In this document: piece after piece, positions 25,577-35,217 of the stretch
How the letters are laid out: every line of letters starts with the position of its first letter
How positions within the stretch are numbered: position 1 is the stretch's first letter
The notes under the pieces: model-generated
Seen by the model: only the letters and a program-made list of their open reading frames with translations
What the model was told of the DNA's origin: nothing
The model's database searches: none
Assembly: GCF_900162665.1 (NCBI RefSeq)
Contig: NZ_LT727812.1
Span: 576,865 to 640,864, forward strand
Source: Oceanobacillus sojae
GTDB taxonomy: Bacteria > Bacillota > Bacilli > Bacillales > Amphibacillaceae
Reading direction: 5' to 3'
Length of the DNA: 64,000 nt
Program-made: the position numbers and the translations under genes

Positions 25577-26500
25577 TTAAAACTGCTCCGTTAAAGCTGT
25601 AACAATTTGTTTTTTACGGGAAACAACACCTTTTAATAAAGCACGGTTATTCCCATCTAAAGCAGCATGAAATGCCGTTTCCACTTTATCCTTCGCAGGG
25701 CCGACTGCCAGCACCTCTGAATCATTATTCAGGATATCGGTTGCAACGAACAGGAATAAATCTAATCCCTTTTCATTGACTGTTGCTGTAATCTCATTTA
25801 CCAGATCATCTTGAAGCTGATAGATTTCACTGACATCTACTGCATTTACTTGGGCAATTTCTACCTTCGCCTCGCCCATCGCAAATTCCTTGGCATCCAT
25901 TGTAATCAAATCTTTCACAGATTTATCACTGATGTCCGCACCGGCTTTTAACATTTCTAAGCCATACTTTTCTAAGTCCACGCCTGCTTTTTCAGCTAAT
26001 TCATGCGCTGCTTTTATATCTTCCTCTGTGCAGGTTGGTGATTTTAATAATAAAGAATCAGAAATAATGGCGGATAATAATAATCCAGCAATATTTTTGT
26101 CTAATTCCACATTATTTTCTTTATACATCTTGTTCAGGATGGTCGCTGTACAGCCGACCGGCTCTGCACGGAAATACAGCGGCTCTTTTGTTTGAAAATT
26201 AGATACGCGGTGATGATCAATGACTTCACGGATAACAGCATTCTCAATGTTATCAGCACTTTGCTGAAATTCATTATGATCTACTAAAATAACCTCGGCA
26301 CCATCTTCGAGTCCTTGAATCAGTGCAGGAGTTTCCACACCAAATTGATTTAAAGCAAATTGTGTTTCTCCATTTACTTCACCTAAACGAGCCGGGCTTA
26401 CCTCTGCACCGAGTTTTGTTTTTAAATCAGCATAAGCTAAAGCGGAACAAATTGTATCCGTATCTGGATTTTTATGTCCGAAAATGAGTGTTTTTGACAT
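25577..26500 (-). CDS. ppaC: Manganese-dependent inorganic pyrophosphatase
   Basis: A 307-residue family II pyrophosphatase that hydrolyses PPi to phosphate and so drives biosynthetic reactions. The DHH-superfamily metal ligands are visible: HKNPDTDT (His8, Asp12, Asp14), LVDHNE, and VIDHHR. The C-terminal DHHA2 domain ends with VSRKKQIV, which binds substrate. GAGGGAGG precedes the ATG. It is monocistronic with its own terminator. Confidence 0.97.
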   Translation of the reverse strand: MSKTLIFGHKNPDTDTICSALAYADLKTKLGAEVSPARLGEVNGETQFALNQFGVETPALIQGLEDGAEVILVDHNEFQQSADNIENAVIREVIDHHRVSNFQTKEPLYFRAEPVGCTATILNKMYKENNVELDKNIAGLLLSAIISDSLLLKSPTCTEEDIKAAHELAEKAGVDLEKYGLEMLKAGADISDKSVKDLITMDAKEFAMGEAKVEIAQVNAVDVSEIYQLQDDLVNEITATVNEKGLDLFLFVATDILNNDSEVLAVGPAKDKVETAFHAALDGNNRALLKGVVSRKKQIVTALTEQF

Positions 26501-26677
26501 GTTTTATTTCCTCCCTCGACAAACTTTCCATATATAGATTATCATATTTAACCTCTAATGCTCCAGCCCCAATCTTTTTTCTTTCAAAAATACCGGAAAT
26601 ATTTTCATTCTGCCTCAAAATACTGTAAAAGTAATCATTATTAGATTATAATTAATCTCATTGGAGGGATTTATGAA

Positions 26678-27142
26678 ATGACAAGAAAACAGTTTAACTT
26701 AACACGTACTGCTTTACTCACCTTTGCTTCAGAATTGGACGATTCTGTTATTGATGTACAAGCAGATTATTTTAATAATACAATCCGCTGGCATTTAGGC
26801 CATGCACTTGTAACAATGGAAAAATTCTTATTCCGTTATCCTAAGAAATCAGAAAATATACCTGCAGGATATGCGCAGCTTTTCAGTTCCGGGACAAGTC
26901 CAAAGGATTGGCAGGAAGAACCGCCAAGCATAGAAGCATTACTGGAAGCTTTAGAATTGCAGCAACAGCGTATTAATGAATTTAATGAATTATTCTGGAA
27001 ATCAAATGTGCAGTTTAAAGTCCCGTTCGGCAGTGTAGAAACACAGGGCGATCTGCTGATTATGCTTTCCTTCCATGAAGCAGAGCATCTTGGTAAAATC
27101 AAAGCAATGCACCAGGTGGTCGCAAAGGATAAAAATGATTAA
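26678..27142 (+). CDS. DinB superfamily protein
   Basis: A 154-residue four-helix-bundle protein of the DinB/YfiT group. The metal-binding histidines are in RWHLGHAL (about 39-43) and SFHEAEHLG (about 131-136). Many Bacillaceae members are bacillithiol- or other thiol-dependent transferases, which is an inference here. TTGGAGGG lies ahead of the ATG. The last 8 bases overlap the next gene, an FAD oxidase, so the two are co-transcribed. Confidence 0.85.
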   Translation: MTRKQFNLTRTALLTFASELDDSVIDVQADYFNNTIRWHLGHALVTMEKFLFRYPKKSENIPAGYAQLFSSGTSPKDWQEEPPSIEALLEALELQQQRINEFNELFWKSNVQFKVPFGSVETQGDLLIMLSFHEAEHLGKIKAMHQVVAKDKND

Positions 27143-28280
27143 ACCCTATGTTATTATTGGCGGCGGCATTTTAGGTGCCAGCACCGCCTTTTATCTTTCT
27201 AAACAGGGCGCAGAGGTTATCCTTATTGACCGGCATGATGAAGGTCAGGCAACGGATGCTGCCGCCGGAATTATCTGTCCCTGGATTTCCCAGCGCCGTA
27301 ATAAGAAATGGTATCACCTTGCTAAAAATGGGGCGGCAATATATCCAGCTCTAATCGCGGATTTAGAGAGCCTTGGCGAGAAGGATACCGGTTACCAGCA
27401 AGTTGGCGCATTAAGCTTACATACTGATTCTAAAAAGTTAGATGGTATGGAGGAAAGAGCACATAAAAGACGGAAAGACGCTCCAGAAATCGGTGATATT
27501 ATCCGGCTTAACGCTGAAGAAACACATAGCCGTTTCCCTATTCTGGACAAGAGTTATCAAGCAGTCTTTATCAGCGGTGCCGCACGGGTTGATGGAAGGA
27601 AATTATTGCAATCCTTAAAAAATGCAGCCGCAGCAAACGGCGCAATGCTTTTATCAGGAGATGCAAAGTTACATTTAACCGGAAATTCCATAACAGGTGT
27701 CTCATACAACAATGAAATCATAGAGTCTGAAAAGGTTATCTTAGCAAACGGTGCCTGGATGAAGGAAACAACAGAACCTTTAGGTATTCAGCTGGATGTG
27801 TCTTTTCAGCGTGCACAAATTATGCATCTGGAAATTCCAGGCTTAAATACGGCAAATTGGCCTGTGATCATGCCGCCTGGAACCAAATACTTACTTTCTC
27901 AGGATGACAATCGTTTTGTGATTGGATCAACCCATGAAGACAAAATCGATTTTGATTATCGTGTTACCGCCGGTGCTGTACATGAAATTTTAAATCAGGG
28001 CCTTGCAATTGCACCAGATTTAGCAGAAGCAACCGTTTTAGAGACCCGTGTCGGCTTCCGGCCATACACTCCCGGATTCTTGCCCATTATCGGAGAACTG
28101 CCTGATCATCCAAATGTACTGCTTGCGAATGGACTTGGTTCATCCGGGCTGACGATGGGACCATTTCTTGGACAGCAGCTTGCTAAATTAGCTCTGAATA
28201 AAGAGCTCGATATCGTTTTGGAACACTATGACGTGAAATCTGCATTAACAATTAATAGGGCTTCGTATCATGATAAGTGA
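27135..28280 (+). CDS. FAD-dependent D-amino acid/glycine oxidase-like oxidoreductase
   Basis: A 381-residue DAO-family flavoprotein. The dinucleotide fold IIGGGILGASTAFYLSKQGAEVILID is at the very N-terminus. ARVDGRKLLQSL and the C-terminal GFRPYTPGFLPIIGELP, with GLGSSGLTMGPFLG, are standard for the family. It likely oxidises an amine or imino acid. The substrate is unknown. I start at the ATG at 27135 (AAAGGAT just upstream), overlapping the DinB gene. A longer frame from 27075 would run through DinB coding sequence. Confidence 0.85.
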   Translation: MIKPYVIIGGGILGASTAFYLSKQGAEVILIDRHDEGQATDAAAGIICPWISQRRNKKWYHLAKNGAAIYPALIADLESLGEKDTGYQQVGALSLHTDSKKLDGMEERAHKRRKDAPEIGDIIRLNAEETHSRFPILDKSYQAVFISGAARVDGRKLLQSLKNAAAANGAMLLSGDAKLHLTGNSITGVSYNNEIIESEKVILANGAWMKETTEPLGIQLDVSFQRAQIMHLEIPGLNTANWPVIMPPGTKYLLSQDDNRFVIGSTHEDKIDFDYRVTAGAVHEILNQGLAIAPDLAEATVLETRVGFRPYTPGFLPIIGELPDHPNVLLANGLGSSGLTMGPFLGQQLAKLALNKELDIVLEHYDVKSALTINRASYHDK

Positions 28281-28298
28281 TGAAAAGAGGTGAACCAT

Positions 28299-28466
28299 AT
28301 GAAAGGATCATATATCGTTATTATTATCCTTCTTTTAGTTATTTTGACAGGTTTCTTTGTCTGGTTATGGATCCAGGGATATAACGGCAACCAAGAAAGT
28401 ATAACTGCTTCATTCAACAATTTGATTTATTCTGCAGAAAAAGGATCGGTTCACTTATTCTCTTGA
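28299..28466 (+). CDS. Small single-span membrane protein, unknown
   Basis: A 55-residue peptide with one N-terminal hydrophobic segment (YIVIIILLLVILTGFFVWLW, about 5-24) and a short polar tail. AGAGGTGA is positioned 6 bases before the ATG. It lies 18 bases after the FAD oxidase stop and before the operon terminator, so it is the third gene of the DinB/oxidase operon. The terminator stem overlaps its last codons. It has no family I recognise. Confidence 0.65.
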   Translation: MKGSYIVIIILLLVILTGFFVWLWIQGYNGNQESITASFNNLIYSAEKGSVHLFS

Positions 28467-28481
28467 GAACCGGTCCTTTTT
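28438..28481 (+). terminator. Terminator of the DinB/DAO operon
   Basis: A 15-bp stem with one G-T pair (28438-28452 and 28467-28481) followed by T5. The left arm lies in the coding end of the small membrane gene. Confidence 0.8.
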
Positions 28482-28529
28482 CTATCCAGATATGTCTAAT
28501 TTTAATCTTTTTCCGTCTTTATCCTGCCC

Positions 28530-29180
28530 TTATGAGATATGCTTTTTCTTTCTATTGGCATTTTGACGGTACTCCATCTTTAATACAAAATCCCCCAGCT
28601 TTAAATACGTAGCCTGGAATATAGGACTTTGAATGAAGGTGAACACAAATGTAAAAATAAATACCGGCCCGCCAATAATTAATCCTAATACCAGCACGCA
28701 GCATTCTGTTATAATTCTCACTCTGCCGATCGGCGCTCCCAATTTATCCGCCAGAGAAAGCATGAAGCCGTCACGCGGTCCGGAACCGACACCTGCAGCA
28801 TTATACATTCCTCCGCCAAAGCCCATAATACAAATACCTGTCAACATGAAAATAATATCCAGCCATGTATTTGTTGCTGTAGGCAGGATTCCCGTCCAAT
28901 GATAGATATCAACAAAAGACCCTACCAGAATAGCATTAAAAAAAGTACCTATTTTTATGTATCTTCTGTCTAAAATTAAACACACGCCAATTAGTAAAAA
29001 AGAAATAACAATATTCCATGTTCCAACAGTAAATCCGATCTTATCAAACATAGCTACATTTAAAACATCCCAGGGATGCACACCTAAATGCTGCATATTT
29101 ATAGCAAGGGAAATACCACCGCTAAAAACTAATAATCCGAGCAAAAAAAATAACCATCGAAATGATTTAGCCAAAGTCAA
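28530..29180 (-). CDS. YczE/YitT-family membrane protein
   Basis: A 216-residue integral membrane protein with about five segments. LGVHPWDVLNVAM and GFGGGMYNAAGVGSGPRDGFML (about 118-139) match the YczE subgroup of DUF161-like proteins. B. subtilis YczE is needed for surfactin and bacillaene production through Sfp-dependent enzymes by an unknown mechanism. That link should not be assumed here. The start is a TTG: one at 29180 is very close to AAGAAGGG, and a second in-frame TTG two codons later has better spacing. Confidence 0.78.
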   Translation of the reverse strand: MTLAKSFRWLFFLLGLLVFSGGISLAINMQHLGVHPWDVLNVAMFDKIGFTVGTWNIVISFLLIGVCLILDRRYIKIGTFFNAILVGSFVDIYHWTGILPTATNTWLDIIFMLTGICIMGFGGGMYNAAGVGSGPRDGFMLSLADKLGAPIGRVRIITECCVLVLGLIIGGPVFIFTFVFTFIQSPIFQATYLKLGDFVLKMEYRQNANRKKKHIS

Positions 29181-29336
29181 GACCCTTCTTTCTTATAGAA
29201 AACTTTGTAATTCAGGCCATTTCAATGCCTTAGATTACCTTAATGAAACACAGTCAATTATCATAATTATACGCTTTTTCGCAATAAATAAAAAGAGCGT
29301 TTTTATTATCTTTAAAACAGTATATTCCAATTATAA

Positions 29337-29380
29337 AAGCAGGCCTACAGAATTCTTTTTCTCCCATAAACCTGCCTTAC
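29337..29380 (-). terminator. Probable terminator of the amino acid ABC operon
   Basis: A GCAGG/CCTGC stem with a long loop just past the ATPase stop. On the minus strand TTTTATAATT follows. Confidence 0.5.
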
Positions 29381-29386
29381 CCTATA

Positions 29387-30109
29387 TTATAAAACTTTAT
29401 TTAAAAAGTTCTTCGTCCGTTCCGAAGTCGGATTTGTAAAGATAATTTCCGGTGTATTTTCTTCCATAATAATACCCTCATCCATAAACAGTACCCTGTC
29501 GGCAACCTCTCTGGCAAATCCCATTTCGTGTGTCACCACAACCATGGTCATCCCCTCTTTGGCTAATTGTTTCATTACCTCCAGAACTTCTCCAACAAGC
29601 TCCGGGTCAAGTGCTGAAGTCGGTTCGTCGAAAAGCATCAGCTTCGGTTCCATCGCAAGTGCACGCGCTATTGCTACACGCTGCTGCTGCCCCCCCGATA
29701 ATTGTGCCGGATACTGATCTGCCTTCTCTGCAAGACCTACCTTTTTCAGCAAAGCTTCGCCACGCTCTCTTGCTTCTTGTACAGAAATCTTACGGACTTT
29801 TCTGGGGGCAAGCATCACATTCTCAATCACAGTTTTATGCGGAAATAAATTAAATTGCTGGAATACCATCCCCACTTCGGTGCGAATCATATTAATATCT
29901 GTTGTCTTATCCTTTAGATTATAGCCATCAACAATAACATTTCCGCTTGTAATATCCTCTAATAAATTTAAACAGCGTAAAAAAGTACTTTTACCTGATC
30001 CACTAGGCCCAATAACACATACCACTTCTTTTTCTTCTACTTCACAGTTAATACCCTTTAAAACTTCATTATCTCCAAAGCTTTTGTGTAAATCCTGTAC
30101 AGTTATCAT
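29387..30109 (-). CDS. Polar amino acid ABC transporter, ATP-binding protein
   Basis: A 240-residue ATPase of the PAAT family. Walker A is GPSGSGKST, the signature is [15 protein letters not shown] and Walker B is [13 protein letters not shown]. It powers uptake by the permease encoded just upstream. Its start codon overlaps the permease stop (TAATG). It is closest in style to GlnQ/TcyN-type ATPases. Confidence 0.93.
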   Translation of the reverse strand: MITVQDLHKSFGDNEVLKGINCEVEEKEVVCVIGPSGSGKSTFLRCLNLLEDITSGNVIVDGYNLKDKTTDINMIRTEVGMVFQQFNLFPHKTVIENVMLAPRKVRKISVQEARERGEALLKKVGLAEKADQYPAQLSGGQQQRVAIARALAMEPKLMLFDEPTSALDPELVGEVLEVMKQLAKEGMTMVVVTHEMGFAREVADRVLFMDEGIIMEENTPEIIFTNPTSERTKNFLNKVL

Positions 30110-30759
30110 TAGTAATTCAACCTTCTTTCTATATAACGCAGTAATAAGGACAGGCTAAAATTAATTACTAAATAAAACAAAGCTACTGTTGTATAGATCT
30201 CGACTGCATTAAAATGATTCGATGCAATATATCTGCCCTGGAACATTAATTCTGGAACTAAAATAACGGACAATAAGGAGGTATCCTTAATACTAATAAT
30301 AAATTGGTTACCAAGCGGTGGTATCATCCGCTTAAAAGCCTGCGGCCAAATAATATAGCGCATGGCCTGGTGCTTATTCAATCCCAGAGAACGCCCCGCC
30401 TCCATCTGGCCCTTATTAATGGAATCAACAGATCCGCGAACAATCTCCGCAATATACGCTCCAGAGTTTATGGCGATAACGACGATCCCCGCAGTAATCG
30501 AAGCCATTTGGAATTGCAGAATAATTGGCAGTGCGAAGTAAAGCCAAATAGCCTGAACAAGTACTGGTGTGCCTCGGATAACTTCTACATAAATAGATGC
30601 GATAATAAAAAAGAATTTATTTTTAGATATTCTTCCCAGACCAAATATAGCTCCCAATATAAATCCAATTAATAAACCAACAATTGAAATTAATAAAGTA
30701 TAATATAAACCTTTACCTAACTGCGGTAAAAAATCAATTACCTGACCAAAATCAAACAT
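30109..30759 (-). CDS. Polar amino acid ABC transporter, permease
   Basis: A 216-residue HisM/GlnP-type permease with about five membrane segments. The ATPase-contact EAA loop is visible as [29 protein letters not shown] (about 131-160). Being a single permease gene, it probably works as a homodimer. GAGGTGAGAG precedes the ATG. It follows the binding-protein gene after a stem-loop and is coupled to the ATPase gene. Confidence 0.92.
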   Translation of the reverse strand: MFDFGQVIDFLPQLGKGLYYTLLISIVGLLIGFILGAIFGLGRISKNKFFFIIASIYVEVIRGTPVLVQAIWLYFALPIILQFQMASITAGIVVIAINSGAYIAEIVRGSVDSINKGQMEAGRSLGLNKHQAMRYIIWPQAFKRMIPPLGNQFIISIKDTSLLSVILVPELMFQGRYIASNHFNAVEIYTTVALFYLVINFSLSLLLRYIERRLNY

Positions 30760-30783
30760 TCTCTCACCTCTCTAGTCAATAAA

Positions 30784-30817
30784 ATAAGGAGCCGTGCATG
30801 GATTGCCAGCTCCTTAT
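30784..30817 (-). terminator. Intercistronic stem-loop between binding protein and permease genes
   Basis: ATAAGGAGC/GCTCCTTAT stem (16-base loop), followed on the minus strand by TTATTTTATT. It probably acts as a partial terminator or RNA stabiliser that keeps the binding protein in excess over the permease. Confidence 0.6.
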
Positions 30818-30999
30818 CCCATCCTGCAAAGTCAAATGTATCAATAATTTTCGGTTAGCAAATATTTTAAGAAAGTTTTATTTAACAGTCATCACATCAC
30901 AATTTTAAATTAAATTTTTTATTATGTGTGAAGAAGCAATTAACTCCTATAGAAAAGCTTCCTTTCATCCTTTTAATAACCAGATAATTATCTTTGATA

Positions 31000-31806
31000 T
31001 TACTCTGAAGAACCAAACCACTTATCATAAATCTCATCATATGTCCCATTTTCATGTAATGTAGCCAAAGCATCATTGATCGCAGCTACTAGATCTTCAT
31101 TCCCTTTTGCAATGGCAATCCCATAATCTTCCGCCTGATATGTTTCACCAACCGCTTTTAAACCGTCGCCTGTTGTGGCAATATAATACTCTACATTAGG
31201 CAAGTCGTATACTGCTGCATCGGCGTTACCATTTTCAACAGACATATATACCTGATCCAGCTGTTCATAAGGATCAATTTGCTTATCCTCTAAATTTGCT
31301 TCCAGAAATTGTGCACTGGTAGATCCTAACCTGGTTGCAATCGTTTTACCTTCTAAATCTTCTAAACTATTAATATCCTCATTATCCTCCGGTACAGCAA
31401 TAGTAATCCCTGATTCATAATAAGGATCACTAAAATCAACTGTACCTTTTCTTTCTTCCGTAATACTTATTCCAGCAACCGCAATTTCAAATTGGCCGGT
31501 CTGCAAACCCGGAATAATACCATCAAAGTTCGTTGTTTGAATCTCTCCATCAATTTCAAACCCGGCTTCTTCTGCAATTGCTGTAATTAACTCAATATCA
31601 AAACCGACCAGTTCTCCATCTTCCATAAATTCAAAAGGAACAAACGAGTTATCACTTACAACGGTATACGAATCATTCAAATCATAATCCCCATTTTCCG
31701 CCTCCGCATCATCTCCTGAAGAATCATCTCCACTGCCACATGCAGCTAAAACAAGTAATGAAATAAGTGCCAGCATGAAAATCCAATTTTTCTTTTTGCT
31801 AAACAT
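31000..31806 (-). CDS. Polar amino acid ABC transporter, substrate-binding lipoprotein
   Basis: A 268-residue family 3 solute-binding protein. The lipobox LVLAACGSG places the lipid-modified Cys at about residue 23, after a signal peptide. An acidic linker then leads to YTVVSDNSFVPFEFMEDGELVGFDIEL, the usual start of the amino acid-binding domain, and ISITEERKGTVDFSDPYYESG. The ligand is probably a polar amino acid such as glutamine or an acidic/basic residue. It is first in the operon. 30825-30999 holds only AT-rich spacer. Confidence 0.9.
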   Translation of the reverse strand: MFSKKKNWIFMLALISLLVLAACGSGDDSSGDDAEAENGDYDLNDSYTVVSDNSFVPFEFMEDGELVGFDIELITAIAEEAGFEIDGEIQTTNFDGIIPGLQTGQFEIAVAGISITEERKGTVDFSDPYYESGITIAVPEDNEDINSLEDLEGKTIATRLGSTSAQFLEANLEDKQIDPYEQLDQVYMSVENGNADAAVYDLPNVEYYIATTGDGLKAVGETYQAEDYGIAIAKGNEDLVAAINDALATLHENGTYDEIYDKWFGSSE

Positions 31807-31843
31807 CCAAAATTACCCCCTAGTTTTTTTGTGGATAACTCTA

Positions 31844-31852
31844 ATTATAACA
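31844..31852 (-). promoter_or_regulatory. Extended -10 promoter of the amino acid ABC operon
   Basis: TGTTATAAT on the minus strand, about 40 bases before the ATG. A -35 element is not obvious, so the extended -10 (TG-N-TATAAT) is the main evidence. Confidence 0.5.
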
Positions 31853-32097
31853 AAATTCCATTTTTATTAAAAATTCACTATTAACCCATATTTCTGAAAA
31901 AACGCGGGAATTTCGTGATTTTAAGTCTTTACCCATCACTTATTATCTTTAAACTCGGAAATCTTCAAAAATTCTTTCCTTTTCACATAGTTATGGCAAA
32001 AGTTCGGTTTCAAAGTAAAAATAAATGAAATCTGTTAAACTGGTTCTATAGATTTCATTTACAAATGAATCAAGGTTAGAGGGGGCATTTTATCAAT

Positions 32098-32439
32098 ATG
32101 CAGGATAATATCTCTATTCTGGAGTGGAAAGTATTTGTTGAAAAGAAACAGAAGAAAAAAATGTTAGTGAAATTAATCTGGAATGATACGGATAAATTAA
32201 CATTATTAATTTCTCCAAATATCAAGGTCAATTCGTTTATAATTGATGAAAAGGAAGGTTACCTTTTTTATGATATGGAAGGGAAACAAATAATGAATCC
32301 CCTTCCCTCCATTATCCCAGGCAGCGCGCTAATAGATGGACAAATTCCTGTAAAAGCAATTTCAGCTGGAGAGGTAACACTTTATGGAGAAAGATTATCC
32401 AAACAGGAAATTGATGAATTAAATCATTCAATACATTAA
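32098..32439 (+). CDS. Hypothetical protein, 113 residues
   Basis: A soluble, beta-rich-looking protein I do not recognise. It is lysine-rich near residues 16-22 (EKKQKKKML) and has no signal peptide, cysteine motif or membrane segment. AGAGGGGG lies about 13 bases before the ATG, rather far. The isolated position with its own terminator and protein-like codon use support a real gene. No function can be given. Confidence 0.6.
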   Translation: MQDNISILEWKVFVEKKQKKKMLVKLIWNDTDKLTLLISPNIKVNSFIIDEKEGYLFYDMEGKQIMNPLPSIIPGSALIDGQIPVKAISAGEVTLYGERLSKQEIDELNHSIH

Positions 32440-32440
32440 A

Positions 32441-32481
32441 AAAGTCTCTGGCTGATAGCTTTTTCTATCCCCAGAGACTTT
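32441..32481. terminator. Bidirectional terminator after the hypothetical gene
   Basis: AAAGTCTCTGG (32441-32451) and its exact reverse complement (32471-32481), shared with the convergent BASS symporter gene. Confidence 0.8.
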
Positions 32482-32492
32482 CTTATTAAGTA

Positions 32493-33431
32493 TTATTTTT
32501 TCTCATCATTTTTTGACCAGTACGTTGCAAGAATTGGCCCGGAAATATTATGCCATATGCTGAAGATAACACTTGGTACGGCAGCAATTGGCGTAGCAGA
32601 AAAGAATGTTAATGCCAATGTAGACGCGAGCCCGGAATTCTGCATACCAACCTCGATGGATACTGCCTTTTGATCTGAAAAGCTTAGTTTGAAGATTCTG
32701 GCAATAACAAAACCAAGCAACAGGCCTAATATATTATGCAGCACAACGACACCGAAGATGAGTAATCCTGATGTTGCAACTGCGTCCTTATTTACGGATA
32801 CTACTGCTGCTGCAACTGCAACAATACCAATCACAGAAACAAGCGGCAATACAGAAATACTTTTTTCTACCTGTTTACTGAATAATAAACGGATGACAAA
32901 GCCTAAAATAATTGGGATAAGTACAACCTGTACAATTTGAATAAACATATCCTTAAATGAAACAGGCATCCACTGGTTCGCTAATAAAAGTGTTAATGCC
33001 GGCGTTAATACTGGTGCTAATAATGTGGAAACTGTCGTGGCGGATACAGACAAGGCTGTGTTACCTTTTGCTAGATATGTAATTACATTAGACGCTGTTC
33101 CACCAGGCGAACATCCTACAAGAATCACACCGACAGCTACTTCAGGCGGCAGCTGAAAAGCAACAGCTAAACCATATGCTATAAGCGGCATGATAATATA
33201 TTGTGCAAGTACCGTAATGAATACACTTTTAGGAGCTTTTAATACATCTTTAAAATCTTGAGGTGTAAGCGTTAACCCCATCCCAAACATAATAATTCCT
33301 AATAATATACTTACATACGGTGCAATCCAGGTAAATCCGCCCGGAAGCAGAAAACTGATAACTGCAAATAGAATTACCCAAACGGCAAATGTGTTTCCAG
33401 CAATACTACTGATTCTTTCTAAAATCTTCAC
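32493..33431 (-). CDS. Bile acid:sodium symporter (BASS) family transporter
   Basis: A 312-residue, 9-10 segment transporter of the BASS family (like B. subtilis YocS). Diagnostic stretches are GMGLTLTPQDF, LVGCSPGGTASNVITYLAKGN (about 105-125), and EVGMQNSGLASTLA (about 260-273). These carry the sodium-site residues. In bacteria such proteins transport organic acids such as pantoate or ketoacids. The substrate is unknown. I use the GTG at 33431, which is 8 bases after AGGAGG. An upstream TTG is only 2 bases from it. Confidence 0.87.
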   Translation of the reverse strand: MKILERISSIAGNTFAVWVILFAVISFLLPGGFTWIAPYVSILLGIIMFGMGLTLTPQDFKDVLKAPKSVFITVLAQYIIMPLIAYGLAVAFQLPPEVAVGVILVGCSPGGTASNVITYLAKGNTALSVSATTVSTLLAPVLTPALTLLLANQWMPVSFKDMFIQIVQVVLIPIILGFVIRLLFSKQVEKSISVLPLVSVIGIVAVAAAVVSVNKDAVATSGLLIFGVVVLHNILGLLLGFVIARIFKLSFSDQKAVSIEVGMQNSGLASTLALTFFSATPIAAVPSVIFSIWHNISGPILATYWSKNDEKK

Positions 33432-33603
33432 TTTCAAGTCCTCCTAAAATAATTTTGTTAATAGTTCTGTTGTCAACAAAATTCAAACAATTCAATCCAC
33501 TATTACAGAAGAGCGAAATCAATAGAATTTATCTTTCATTTCTGCCCTTTTAAAAATAAGAGATGTTCTATATCATACCAAAACTCTGACAATTATGTCT
33601 ATG

Positions 33604-33760
33604 GTCAACACCCCCTGACTGAAGTCACGGGCTTGTAAGGTTTTGCAACCTTTAGAATTTACAGCGGACAACAAGACCAGTGTCTTGCCCTTTAAATCAC
33701 GCTAGAGATACTGTATGGGCTCCAAGCAACCCGTTTGTAGGCTTTAAACCACAACAGTTT
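33604..33760 (-). ncRNA. Putative omega RNA (reRNA) of TnpB
   Basis: The 3' end of tnpB and the structured sequence beyond it, to the right-end hairpin, have the place and orientation of the TnpB guide RNA. Several stems can be drawn, for example AAGGTTTTGCAACCTT at 33637-33652. The RNA would continue past the element end, so the natural guide should begin near 33603 on the minus strand (CATAGACATAATTGTC). The 5' boundary is uncertain. Assignment is by analogy with characterised TnpB systems. Confidence 0.6.
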
Positions 33761-35030
33761 GTGGTAGAATTTCTTCTTTCGTATAACGTTCTCCGTATTG
33801 TTTCAGGTTGAACGCAGCATTCACATCCCGGTCATGATGACTGCCACATGAAGGGCAATCCCATTCTCTTATAGTGGCATTTCCCTTTAGTGCCGTATTC
33901 TTATATCCACAGGCTGAACATAATTGTGTAGACGCAAAATCTTTTGGTGCTTTGGTAAAATATTTTCCTTGTTGTTCTAATTTGTATTTTAGATACCGAC
34001 GGAAATGACCAAAACCATTATCCTGCTGATTTTTGGCATAATACTTGTTTTGTCCAATAGCACGAAGGTCCAGATTTTCTACCACAATCATGTCATAACG
34101 TTTCGCAAGCGCATAGGCTTTCTTGTGAAGCCAATCTTTTCGCTGATTGGCTGCTTTCGTTTGTAACCTGGAAACAACAAGACGTTGTTTCTCCCAACGT
34201 TTCGATCCCTTCTTTCTGCGTGATAATACGCGTTGTTCTTTCGCCAGACGTTCTTCCATTTCTCGATAATAGTGCGGATAATTGGCTTTCTTACCCTCAT
34301 TGTCTACGAAAAAATGAGATTGCGAATAGTCTAGTCCCAGAATATTAGCAGGTGTACCAATGCTTTCTATTTCCATTGGAAACTCTATATTAATGGAGAC
34401 GTTAAATTGTCCTTTCGTGTTCATCGTAACCGTTACATTTTTTATTTTACTGTCTTGTGGTAAAGGTCTATGTCTGTTTAGCTTTAACCCAATTCCTTTT
34501 ACAGGAGATTTTTGTGCAGATGGAAGATATAATATGTCCTCTTTCATGTAGATAGTTCCGTTTTGATTGAATGTCGTATAACTGGCTTTGCTCCCTTTAC
34601 GGGAATGAAATGTTGGTATTCCTTTCAAATCACGAAATGTCGGTTCTATCCCTAAGGTCTTTTGACGTTTTAGAGCAGACTTCTTATATTGTTTCTTATA
34701 TGCCATCTTATTAAAAGCAGTTATTGCCTTATTAAAATGTTGTTTTGCTTCATTGGAAGCATAGGCATCTACAAGATATAAATAAGCTACATTGTCCTCA
34801 TTGACACATTGTTTTTTGAACATAGAAACAGGAGGCATGTCCATCTTCTTTAAAGACGGTATTTTATCACCTATTTGATAATTATTCTTCTCCAAATAAT
34901 CGTATAAGTGAGCTACATGTAGATTATATATTTTGCGGTCTGCACCGAAGCATTGATATAAATACATTTCCACTTCTTGAGAAATAGGGGCAGCACCATA
35001 CACATAACCACGGTTTACTATTTCAAGCAT
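33744..35030 (-). CDS. tnpB: RNA-guided endonuclease TnpB
   Basis: A 428-residue TnpB. All RuvC acidic residues appear intact: Asp234 (LGLDYS), Glu318 (IVVENL) and the DRD pair at 400-402 (HHDRDVNAAFN). The zinc finger has CSAC (371-374) and CPSC (392-395). The N-terminal 220 residues form the RNA/DNA-binding part. I start at the ATG at 35030, which is 8 bases after AGGAGG. A GTG three codons upstream overlaps that site. With an intact frame and catalytic triad, it is probably an active omega RNA-guided nuclease that helps retain the element. Confidence 0.93.
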   Translation of the reverse strand: MLEIVNRGYVYGAAPISQEVEMYLYQCFGADRKIYNLHVAHLYDYLEKNNYQIGDKIPSLKKMDMPPVSMFKKQCVNEDNVAYLYLVDAYASNEAKQHFNKAITAFNKMAYKKQYKKSALKRQKTLGIEPTFRDLKGIPTFHSRKGSKASYTTFNQNGTIYMKEDILYLPSAQKSPVKGIGLKLNRHRPLPQDSKIKNVTVTMNTKGQFNVSINIEFPMEIESIGTPANILGLDYSQSHFFVDNEGKKANYPHYYREMEERLAKEQRVLSRRKKGSKRWEKQRLVVSRLQTKAANQRKDWLHKKAYALAKRYDMIVVENLDLRAIGQNKYYAKNQQDNGFGHFRRYLKYKLEQQGKYFTKAPKDFASTQLCSACGYKNTALKGNATIREWDCPSCGSHHDRDVNAAFNLKQYGERYTKEEILPQTVVV

Positions 35031-35217
35031 TGGTTTCACCTCCTGTCTATTATACTACGAATCATATCATGTATATAAAGAGGAACATGGAGTTATCAAT
35101 GATTTTATTCTTTTTTCAAACATCCTCTGTGATTTCAGCCAGGAAAGAGAATGTCGGACAATGGAGTTAGCAGAAGCTAACCCTTGTCCGAAGCCGATTC
35201 ATCTCATGACTAAAGTC

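Noticed and set aside
33448-33476. TTGACA as a promoter for the BASS symporter
   Set aside because: The matching -10 would fall on the ribosome-binding site and is a poor match at every allowed spacing.
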